Below, piece by piece: positions 1-7,446 of a DNA stretch of 64,000 nt. How positions within the stretch are numbered: position 1 is the first letter of the stretch; every line of letters begins with the position of its first letter. The translations under genes and the position numbers were made by a program. Source of the stretch: Saprospiraceae bacterium (GTDB lineage Bacteria > Bacteroidota > Bacteroidia > Chitinophagales > Saprospiraceae); NCBI GenBank assembly GCA_016714895.1, contig JADKBV010000004.1:434001-498000 (forward strand), in the 5' to 3' direction. The notes beneath the pieces are model-generated. The model was given only the letters and a program-made list of their open reading frames with translations, searched no databases and was not told the origin of the DNA.

Positions 1-211
1 ATAATGGGGTAAGGTCGGTATATTCTATAACTAATCTATACGTAACATCTCCTCCATTCCAAGCAATATCAGAACAGTTTTGTTGAGGATTTGCATTTGG
101 GGGCTGCATGCCTAAAATATAATTTTGTATTGCATCAATTTCTGATTGATCAGGCTGAAAACCACATTCAACCTGCCCCCATCCTACATCCACTTTCATC
201 AGCATCCACAT
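1..211 (-). CDS. Secreted protein, N-terminal part only (runs off window edge)
   Basis: An open frame on the minus strand runs from about position 211 through the left edge with no stop. Three in-frame ATGs at 211, 205 and 199 are possible starts. The codons just upstream read KFLKLCIL, which looks like the charged and hydrophobic part of a signal peptide, so the true start may be slightly upstream at a non-ATG codon. The readable product (MKVDVGWGQVECGF and on) has two cysteines and no motif I recognise. An 8-bp tandem repeat lies about 40 bases upstream. I cannot assign a function, and only about 70 codons are visible. Confidence 0.5.
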   Translation of the reverse strand, partial: MWMLMKVDVGWGQVECGFQPDQSEIDAIQNYILGMQPPNANPQQNCSDIAWNGGDVTYRLVIEYTDLTPL

Positions 212-250
212 CAAGATACATAATTTTAAAAACTTACCAATACCATTGCC

Positions 251-314
251 GGTGTTGTGGTGTTGTGGTGTTGTGGTGTTGTGGTGTTGTGGTGTTGTGG
301 TGTTGTGGTGTTGT
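251..314. repeat. 8 x 8-bp perfect tandem repeat (GGTGTTGT)
   Basis: Eight perfect copies of GGTGTTGT run head to tail. On the minus strand they read ACAACACC and lie just upstream of the partial secreted-protein gene. Eight is not a multiple of three, so a change in copy number would shift any reading frame crossing the array or alter promoter spacing. The rightward open frame through the array is an artefact of the repeat having no stop codons. Confidence 0.95.
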
Positions 315-690
315 GTCCAAAATCCATCACCTCAAAGATACTCAATTTTTGTTTCATAACAAAAGATTTTTTGATTTTTGCAGCTTTATGCCCCTAAACA
401 TTAAAATTTACATCCTTATATGAGTGCGCGCTCCCCATACTTTTTTTCGGTTTCAGAATTTAATCGGTTGTCAGGTCATCTTTCCACAATCATCGGGTTA
501 ATAAATATAAATACATACAATTTTAAATTTAATTTTATTCAAAGATAGTGTATTGATTTTTAACAAAATACATCATTAACATATCGAAAAAACATTGATA
601 TTCGCTTTTTTAAATATGATAAAAGATGTATTCAGAAGAATATTCCTTCTGTTGTTTATTCATACAAAATATTATAACATTATGATCAGA

Positions 691-698
691 TATCTTTG
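691..698 (+). promoter_or_regulatory. Bacteroidota -7 element TATCTTTG
   Basis: TATCTTTG matches the TAnnTTTG -7 consensus of the Bacteroidota primary sigma factor. No clear -33 TTTG is present at the usual spacing. Transcription from here would run about 480 bases before the selO start, so it would serve either a long leader or a small RNA. Confidence 0.35.
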
Positions 699-854
699 CA
701 AAGTACAAAATAAAATTCTGTTTTCTTTTTAATATTAATTTTTTCACTTTTTAGTAAAATGTCTTCGGAGCGACAAGATATCTCTGAGGGAGATGTCCGG
801 ATGTTTAAATACATTTTAACCTGAAGAAGAAAAACCAAATTGACTTTTTCAAAC

Positions 855-874
855 CATCCAAATAAATTTGGATG
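855..874. repeat. Perfect 9-bp inverted repeat with 2-nt centre
   Basis: CATCCAAAT and ATTTGGATG form a perfect inverted repeat around a two-base centre. It could be a regulator-binding palindrome or an RNA hairpin in the selO leader. It has no T-run after it, so it is not a typical terminator. Confidence 0.6.
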
Positions 875-1181
875 TCCTGTTAGATAAAAAGGCGGAAAAA
901 AACGATTGTGCGATAAAAAACATGTTCAGTTTCACACCAAATTTTCTTTTGAATATTAAATGTGTTTATTAAAATGGAACGTTTGAATCTATGTTATTAT
1001 AATGGAATGTACGTCTTAAGAACATAGTGTTTTACTCTTCTTCTGGCCGGCAAGGCTTTTACTTTTTTTGTAATTGGTTGACCTCCCTAATCTCTTCATA
1101 AAAATATTAGTACCTGCAACGGCACAAGGGAAAAACTCTTAAGCTTTTTGGTTGTTTGCCTAGTATTGAAAATATTTCCTC

Positions 1182-2732
1182 ATGATCTTTGCCATCGACG
1201 ATACCTTTACAAAAGAACTTCCTGCTGATCCGATCACCATAAATCAGGTCAGACAGGTGGCTGATTGTTGTTTTTCGTATGTCGACCCGACTCCCTGTGC
1301 CGCGCCATCGATGATCCATGTTTCTCCTGATATGATGGACAAACTGGGCATTACAGCGGAGGATACAAAAGATCCTTCGTTTGTAAAGCTGATGTCCGGC
1401 AATGAAGTTCCGGAAGGTTGTTTTCCGTATGCTATGTGTTATGGTGGTCATCAGTTTGGTTCCTGGGCCGGCCAATTGGGTGACGGCAGGGCCATCAACC
1501 TGTTTGAAACGGTGGTCAATGGCCGACGTTGGGCTCTTCAGCTCAAAGGGGCAGGATTGACGCCGTATTCCAGATCGGCAGACGGACTGGCGGTGTTGAG
1601 GAGTTCGGTGAGAGAATACCTCTGCAGTGAAGCCATGTATTTTTTGGGTGTACCGACGACCAGAGCCTTGTCCCTGGTGCAAACGGGTGATATGGTATTG
1701 CGCGATGTGATGTATGACGGCCATCCTGCTTACGAAAAAGGAGCTATCGTATGTCGGGTAGCACCTTCGTTCATCCGGTTTGGCAATTTTCAGATTCTGG
1801 CAGCACGTGGTGAGACCAAAAATCTTAAAGCATTGACGGATTATACCCTGAAACACTTTTTTCCGGAATTGGGTCCTCCTTCAAAAGAAACCTACATCCG
1901 CTTTTTCGAAAGTGTCGCACAAAAGACCATCGACATGATCGTGCACTGGCAACGGGTGGGATTTGTCCATGGGGTGATGAATACCGACAATATGTCCATC
2001 CTTGGCCTCACGATAGACTACGGACCGTACGGATGGTTGGAAAATTATGATCCCGGATGGACGCCCAATACAACGGATGCCCACGGAAAAAGGTATCGTT
2101 TCGGCAATCAGCCGGCGATCTCTTCGTGGAATCTGTATCAATTGGCCAATGCACTCTATCCTTTGATTGAAGAAGCAAAACCCCTGGAAGACATCATCCA
2201 TAGTCTGCAGGAAAGATATGAATCTGCTTATCGCGAAATGATGAAAAAGAAGCTTGGATTCACCACAACATTTGACGAAGAAAAAGGATTGATCGCCTCT
2301 TTGGAAGAGTTGTTGCACAGCAGTGAGATGGACATGACCCTGTTTTTCCGGACGTTGAGTGATTTTGACAAAGGAAACGATACCACTTTTGTGGAAAAGT
2401 TGTCCGGAATGTCTTATTCCAAATCATTTGACCGGTTTATCCCTGCGTGGAAAGAATGGTTGGACAGGTATAACCAATTGTTGTTGTTACATGCCGATGC
2501 CGATAAAAAAGCTTTGATGGATTCGGTCAATCCCAAATATGTATTGCGCAATTATATGGCACAAATCGCCATTGACGCTGCCGACAAAGGCGACTATTCT
2601 TTCATCGAAGAATTTTATACCCTGCTGCAAAAACCCTATGATGAGCAACCGGAATACCAAAGGTGGTTTGCCCTCAGACCCGAGTGGGCAGAACATAAAA
2701 TCGGTTGTTCGATGTTGAGTTGCAGTTCGTAG
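1182..2732 (+). CDS. selO: Protein adenylyltransferase SelO (YdiU/UPF0061 family)
   Basis: SelO is a pseudokinase-fold enzyme that AMPylates protein Ser/Thr/Tyr residues in redox homeostasis. The 516 residues match the usual family length. Family signatures are visible: GGHQFGSWAGQLGDGRA near residue 90, LQLKGAGLTPYSR near 125, HGVMNTDN at about 263-270 and IDYGP near 278, which correspond to the inverted kinase-like active site. The C-terminus ends in LSCSS; the eukaryotic and some bacterial homologues carry a redox Cys/Sec near this end. The ATG at 1182 is the only plausible start because an in-frame stop lies 15 bases upstream. The gene is monocistronic and faces the TolC gene tail to tail. 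Confidence 0.95.
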   Translation: MIFAIDDTFTKELPADPITINQVRQVADCCFSYVDPTPCAAPSMIHVSPDMMDKLGITAEDTKDPSFVKLMSGNEVPEGCFPYAMCYGGHQFGSWAGQLGDGRAINLFETVVNGRRWALQLKGAGLTPYSRSADGLAVLRSSVREYLCSEAMYFLGVPTTRALSLVQTGDMVLRDVMYDGHPAYEKGAIVCRVAPSFIRFGNFQILAARGETKNLKALTDYTLKHFFPELGPPSKETYIRFFESVAQKTIDMIVHWQRVGFVHGVMNTDNMSILGLTIDYGPYGWLENYDPGWTPNTTDAHGKRYRFGNQPAISSWNLYQLANALYPLIEEAKPLEDIIHSLQERYESAYREMMKKKLGFTTTFDEEKGLIASLEELLHSSEMDMTLFFRTLSDFDKGNDTTFVEKLSGMSYSKSFDRFIPAWKEWLDRYNQLLLLHADADKKALMDSVNPKYVLRNYMAQIAIDAADKGDYSFIEEFYTLLQKPYDEQPEYQRWFALRPEWAEHKIGCSMLSCSS

Positions 2733-2786
2733 TTATGTAGAATTAATTGTTTGATGCAGTAATTTTGATCAGCATTTTCCGACTTC

Positions 2787-4079
2787 TTATTTTTCCAGGA
2801 CTTTGTCAAGTTTCAGTGCTGCCATCAGATAATTGTAAGCAGCCGTCAGATAATTGTTTTCGGTATTTTGCAGGGTAAATTCTGAATTTTTCAGATCACT
2901 CAGTACGAGATTGCCCTTTTCAAAACGGAAAACATCTGTTTTATATACATTTCTTGCCAAATTGACATTTTTTTCACTTTCTTTCAGATCGAGTTTTGCC
3001 TGCTCAAGTGATTTTCGGGCTGACCGGATTTCAAAATCAAGATCGGAAGTCAACTGATCGATGTTTAGTTGGTTGATTCGTTGTTTTAACAAATAATCCT
3101 GTTTGGCCAGGTTTGATTGTTTGCCATCGTACAAAAGCATGGTTGTGCGTATTCCCACATAACTGAACGGATAGACATTTTCATTAAGTGCCAGCAAAGA
3201 CAGATTGCCATAAGCAGAAATCGTAGGGACAAATTGTCGGGTCGCTTTTTGAGCCAGCAACTCATTGTTGTTCATGGCGATTTGTTCTTTGAGGATCGAC
3301 GTGTTGACGGGAGATGTCTCAGTCTGCTGCAGGTCTCCGGATTGTATCATGGATTGAATGGTTTCCGATATTTCGGCTTTTGTATCCTTGCCAACATTCA
3401 TCCGGTATTTCAACTGTTCGATAGCAAAAGTATAATCCTGTTGTGCTTTCCGGGCAGCAATCAAGGCATTGCTCAGATCCAATGAAAGGCGATCCACATC
3501 ATTGGCCAATGCCGTACCTGAAGCAAATCGGGTTTTTACATTTTCAAGATTCACCTCTGCCCTGCTGACGGCTTGTTCGGAAAAAATTACTTTTTCTTTT
3601 TGAAAAACAACCTGATAATACGCTTCCGTGATCACATAACGGATGTCTTTTTTTTGTTTTTCTATTTCAATAGATTGATTATTGACCGCATTTATATTCA
3701 GTTTTTTATCGATTTTTTTGTTCGGGTCGAAAATTTTTTGATTAACATCCACACCGACCGAGGTATTAAACGGCACCCCAAAAGCCACGGTTGTGGTGGC
3801 ATCCTGACCGACACCCGGTATTCCAAACTCTCCGATCGGCAAAACACTTTGCTGAAGGATGGCATTGTACCGAAAATCACCTGCCACGCTGAACTGAGGC
3901 AACCACGAAGCTTTGATTTTGTCATTCTTCATTTGTTCTGATTGAAGCAACAGACTTCCTGTTTTTATTTCTGTCCGGTTTTTGATACCGATTTCTATGG
4001 CTTCAGGCAATGATAGGTTTTGTGTATATACTTTGTCAAAAATGAATAGTAAAAATACCAAAAGGAATGATCTTACCAT
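2787..4079 (-). CDS. TolC-family outer membrane efflux protein
   Basis: This is a predicted outer-membrane channel of 430 residues with an N-terminal signal peptide (MVRSFLLVFLLFIF). It has the long alternating helical and coiled-coil stretches of the TolC/OEP fold, for example the Glu/Lys/Ala/Leu-rich helices around residues 130-210 and 330-400. It is the last gene of a leftward operon with an ABC ATPase, an HlyD-type adaptor and an FtsX-like permease, 56 bases after the permease. The set forms a complete tripartite exporter. The exported substrate cannot be read from the sequence. Confidence 0.9.
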   Translation of the reverse strand: MVRSFLLVFLLFIFDKVYTQNLSLPEAIEIGIKNRTEIKTGSLLLQSEQMKNDKIKASWLPQFSVAGDFRYNAILQQSVLPIGEFGIPGVGQDATTTVAFGVPFNTSVGVDVNQKIFDPNKKIDKKLNINAVNNQSIEIEKQKKDIRYVITEAYYQVVFQKEKVIFSEQAVSRAEVNLENVKTRFASGTALANDVDRLSLDLSNALIAARKAQQDYTFAIEQLKYRMNVGKDTKAEISETIQSMIQSGDLQQTETSPVNTSILKEQIAMNNNELLAQKATRQFVPTISAYGNLSLLALNENVYPFSYVGIRTTMLLYDGKQSNLAKQDYLLKQRINQLNIDQLTSDLDFEIRSARKSLEQAKLDLKESEKNVNLARNVYKTDVFRFEKGNLVLSDLKNSEFTLQNTENNYLTAAYNYLMAALKLDKVLEK

Positions 4080-4135
4080 GTTTATTTTATTTTAGAATCA
4101 TATTTTAAAAGAGGATATCATAAGGTTTTTTTCCA

Positions 4136-5251
4136 TTACATCCTGAACACTTCTGCAGGTTCGAGTTTTGTAATCTTCCTCATGGCAAAAAGACTGCTGA
4201 TGACGGAAATCAGGATGGTCACAAAAATCATAAAAACAATCAAATAATCGGGCAATTGAGCGTCCAATGATTTTTTGGTCCCTTCGATAAAAAATTTTAC
4301 CATGATGATGGCCAATAAAAATCCTACGATGGCATAAATAACGGACTGATAAAGAATGATTTTCCTGACCACACCGTTTGTGCCTCCTATGGCTTTGAGT
4401 GTTCCGTAATCCCGGACCCGATCCTTGACAGCAGAAAACAAGGTAAGGCCTACGATGGCAAAACCTGTGATAATGGCAAAAACAACCAAAAACCCAAAAG
4501 AAGTGACAATACCGCTTGAAGTCGAAATATACATCAATGTCTCTCTGGCAAATGTTTTGCCTTCGCGGGCTTTAACACCGGGAATTTCCGTTTCAATATT
4601 TTTGGCTACTTGTTCCGGAGAGGTTCCATCTTCCCATTCTACCAAAAAAGCAGAAGCCCTGTCCGGTGAAACCCTGCCGAGCTTACGTGCCAATTGTACC
4701 GTTGTAAATGCATAAGACTGACCCAATCCCCTGGCTCCTTCGGTAGAATCCACAAGGATGACTCTGTTGCCGTTTACTTCAAAATTATCACCTACTTTCA
4801 CATTTTCATTCAACACCGCTTCCCAACCATCGGTGATGATGGCTCCTTCCTGCAAAAGCACACTTTTATCGCCTTTAAATTTCCAGGGGCCACCGGCAAA
4901 TGTCTGTGGCGAAACCCCGATCACACTTAGTTGTACTTTTTTGCCATTATTAAATTTGGCAGCACCGGGAACAACTACCATCGGGTTTACTCTTTTAACT
5001 CCGGCTACCGACACGAGGGAGCGCGCCACACGCATGTCGAGTTCGGGCAGGTCATTGACTTCGCGGCTTTTGTCGCTGACAACCCAGATGTACTGATCAT
5101 TAAAACTTGCCAAAGAGGAAGCGCTGCCGATAAGGGCAAGGCAAATACCGAGCTGTTGGCCAATCAGAAAAACAGAAAGGGTGATACCGGTGATGATACC
5201 AAACATTTTGGCTTTGTCAAACCACATAAATTTGAATGCGATACTTAACAT
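4136..5251 (-). CDS. ABC transporter permease, FtsX/DevC type
   Basis: The 371-residue inner-membrane protein has one N-terminal transmembrane helix (about residues 15-40), a large periplasmic domain (about 45-240) and three C-terminal helices starting near 255, 300 and 335. This is the MacB/FtsX layout, and the overall sequence resembles DevC of the DevBCA exporter. The C-terminal RKITKLEPAEVFR motif is typical of FtsX permeases. It starts 4 bases after the adaptor gene stop, which indicates translational coupling. With its ATPase it would drive export through the adaptor and TolC proteins of the same operon. Confidence 0.9.
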   Translation of the reverse strand: MLSIAFKFMWFDKAKMFGIITGITLSVFLIGQQLGICLALIGSASSLASFNDQYIWVVSDKSREVNDLPELDMRVARSLVSVAGVKRVNPMVVVPGAAKFNNGKKVQLSVIGVSPQTFAGGPWKFKGDKSVLLQEGAIITDGWEAVLNENVKVGDNFEVNGNRVILVDSTEGARGLGQSYAFTTVQLARKLGRVSPDRASAFLVEWEDGTSPEQVAKNIETEIPGVKAREGKTFARETLMYISTSSGIVTSFGFLVVFAIITGFAIVGLTLFSAVKDRVRDYGTLKAIGGTNGVVRKIILYQSVIYAIVGFLLAIIMVKFFIEGTKKSLDAQLPDYLIVFMIFVTILISVISSLFAMRKITKLEPAEVFRM

Positions 5252-5255
5252 AAGC

Positions 5256-6209
5256 CTAATTCAATAAGATAATACAATCTACGCGACTTCCGATCAAAGG
5301 TTTTTGACCTTCTTCGATTTTGATATGAACTTCGCGAATACGCCGGTCTTCCAGCTCAGTCGACTGATCTTTAAACAGGGATTTTGCTTTGAGATAATCA
5401 GCTGCAAAAAACACTGTTCCTCTGGCCAATGTATCACCCGATGTCTGAGAAAGGATGATGGCTTTTTGACCTGTTTTGATTCTTTCGGCATAAATTTCAT
5501 CAATTTCGGTTTTTGCCACCAAGGGTCCTTCCGGCGCAAATTCAGCGATGACTTTGTCATTTTGGGCATACTCACCTCTTTTGACACTTACTTTGAGAAT
5601 TTTGCCATTTTGAGTGGCTTTTACCTTTTTTTGATTTAATAAAGTTTCGTAATAGGTAATATCCGTTTCCAATTCCGAAATGCGGCTGTTGGCTTGTGTG
5701 ACGAGAGATTCTGCGGCGGACAGTTCTTTTTCCAACTGCTCAACGAGGTATCTGCTGTCGTCCAAAGCTTGTTTGGTAATCGCATTTCCGGCATAAAGTT
5801 CCTGATTGCGCTTCATCACTTCCCTTGCATTTTTCAAACGGGTTCTGGCTGTTTCGACATTTGCTTTTTGAGCTGAAACAGCTACTTTTTGCGGCGTGAT
5901 TTTACTTTTTGCCTGTTGTAACTGACTGTTTTCGACAGACTGGTCCAGCAACAGCAGGGTTTGTCCTTTTTGAATGGTCATATTGTTTTCGATCATCACA
6001 TCCAATATTTTTCCGGAAGCACCGGCTACCAGATTTATGATGCCTTCCTTAGGTTCGATGCGGGCAACACCCAAAACCCGGTCGTTTGTGGTTTTCACCA
6101 CAACATTTTTATTGGTCGAATCAAATTTCTGCGCTTCTGTTTTATCACCCTGACAGGAAAAAGTCAGCGTCATTACCAGTAAAAAAGCCAATTGTAAAAA
6201 ATAGTTCAT
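5256..6209 (-). CDS. HlyD/DevB-type membrane-fusion lipoprotein
   Basis: This periplasmic adaptor has 317 residues. It begins with a lipoprotein signal peptide ending in LTFSC, so it is probably anchored by lipid rather than by a helix. A biotinyl-lipoyl-like half (around residues 45-80), a long coiled-coil hairpin (about 80-195) and a second lipoyl half plus beta-barrel (about 195-310) follow the HlyD/RND adaptor order. It lies between the ATPase and permease genes and should bridge the permease to the TolC channel. Confidence 0.9.
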   Translation of the reverse strand: MNYFLQLAFLLVMTLTFSCQGDKTEAQKFDSTNKNVVVKTTNDRVLGVARIEPKEGIINLVAGASGKILDVMIENNMTIQKGQTLLLLDQSVENSQLQQAKSKITPQKVAVSAQKANVETARTRLKNAREVMKRNQELYAGNAITKQALDDSRYLVEQLEKELSAAESLVTQANSRISELETDITYYETLLNQKKVKATQNGKILKVSVKRGEYAQNDKVIAEFAPEGPLVAKTEIDEIYAERIKTGQKAIILSQTSGDTLARGTVFFAADYLKAKSLFKDQSTELEDRRIREVHIKIEEGQKPLIGSRVDCIILLN

Positions 6210-6382
6210 GTATATATTTTTATGGGTTACCTAAAGGTCCTCACTGTCAGACTCTGCCGGCGGGAAGAACTTTTTATAAAAAAATTATCATCATCTTATT
6301 TGTGTCGTCTTTTTCCATGGTTTTAAGAAAAAGACTACGTTTTATGTTATTGTTTGAAAACAGTTTATTATCCATGATTCCA

Positions 6383-7075
6383 CTATTTACTGGCATCTTT
6401 TTGAATGACAAAATCGGTTACAAAACCATTTTTTACTTCCACGGCTCTGTCGGCATAAATTTGTAATCTCGGATCATGGGTCACGACTGCCACTGCTTTA
6501 CCACTTTCGGCAAGGCCTTTTAATTTGGTCATGACGACGGCAAGACTATCTTTGTCAAGAGAAGCGGTTGGTTCGTCGCACAAAATGATTTTGGGATTTG
6601 TAACCAATGCTCTGGCTATGGCTACACGTTGTTGTTGTCCTCCTGACATCTGTTTCGGCAGACTTTTTCTTCTGTCGGTCATATCCACCAGTTCCATGGC
6701 TTCGTTTACCTTTTGTCTGATTTCCCGGCCGTGAAGGCCCAACATTTTTAACGGCATGCCGATATTCTCTTCCGTATTTAGGGGTGCCAACAAATTAAAT
6801 TGCTGAAAAACAAATCCGATATTTTCGAGGCGAAGTTTAGACAATTCTTTAGCGTTGAGATTGTTTACATGTTGACCCATCACATAAAGATCGCCGTAAG
6901 TAGGGTAAATCACACAACCCAACAAGGACAACAAGGTAGTTTTACCACTTCCTGAAGGACCCAAAATCAATGTCAACTGACCTTCCTGAAGTTTAAAATC
7001 TGTGGGCTGAAGAGCGATGATTTTACCATCACCGGCCTTGTACTCTTTACTTACCTTGATTAATTCAGCTAACAT
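6383..7075 (-). CDS. ABC transporter ATP-binding protein, LolD/MacB/DevA type
   Basis: This is a single nucleotide-binding domain of about 230 residues. It has a Walker A motif (GPSGSGKTT), a Q-loop (VFQQFNLL), the LSGGQ-type signature MSGGQQQRVAIARAL, Walker B ILCDEPTASLD and the switch histidine in VVTHD. I chose the ATG at 7075 (MLAELIKVSKEYK) because family members start there; an in-frame ATG at 7114 would add 13 unusual residues. It is the first gene of the exporter operon, with a 173-base gap before the adaptor gene. Confidence 0.92.
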   Translation of the reverse strand: MLAELIKVSKEYKAGDGKIIALQPTDFKLQEGQLTLILGPSGSGKTTLLSLLGCVIYPTYGDLYVMGQHVNNLNAKELSKLRLENIGFVFQQFNLLAPLNTEENIGMPLKMLGLHGREIRQKVNEAMELVDMTDRRKSLPKQMSGGQQQRVAIARALVTNPKIILCDEPTASLDKDSLAVVMTKLKGLAESGKAVAVVTHDPRLQIYADRAVEVKNGFVTDFVIQKDASK

Positions 7076-7446
7076 TCTTTTATTTAAATTTACACTGTTT
7101 GAGACCCTCAACATCTGAATGTTGATTTTGTTTTTTATTTCAATCTATTGATTTTCAATAGCTTTCTTTTAATATAACAACAGAAGATTGTATGATGTTT
7201 TAATAGTATATAAGTGTGCCGGATTAAGATGAAAATGTAATGCAGGAATCATATAATTTGTAAACTTAAGAAGATGGTTTTTGCCAAAATGGCTTGTTAA
7301 AAAACACTATTTTCATTAACAAAAATGTTGTTATCACGACATTTGATCATAAAATTCCACAATCTGTTTATTTTTTCCTTTGTATTTTGGCAAACCAAAA
7401 ACCATTTTGAATTACCTTGCACTGATTTTACCACAATACACCGACC
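7076..7446. other. Intergenic region between divergent genes, with long inverted repeat
   Basis: The region between the exporter operon and the T9SS protein gene holds no gene that I can see. ATGGTTTTTGCCAAAAT at 7274-7290 is matched in inverted orientation at 7384-7405, where a 4-base insert splits the copy. The arms could act as paired operator sites or as a cruciform. Confidence 0.5.

Larger units (their letters stand above)
315..1181. other. Long non-coding stretch upstream of selO
   Basis: I see no convincing gene here. The region is strongly AT-rich. It contains a promoter-like element at 691-698, a short hairpin near 770-800 and a perfect 9-bp inverted repeat at 855-874, all before selO. 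It could be a long leader or hold a small RNA, but nothing proves this. Confidence 0.5.

Noticed and set aside
91..423. Open frame of 110 codons on the plus strand across the 8-bp repeat
   Set aside because: It is open only because GGTGTTGT repeats contain no stop. The product is low-complexity Val/Trp/Cys, and the frame contradicts the better minus-strand partial gene.
1107..1856. 249-codon minus-strand frame opposite selO
   Set aside because: It is antisense to the conserved SelO coding sequence and has no recognisable domain.
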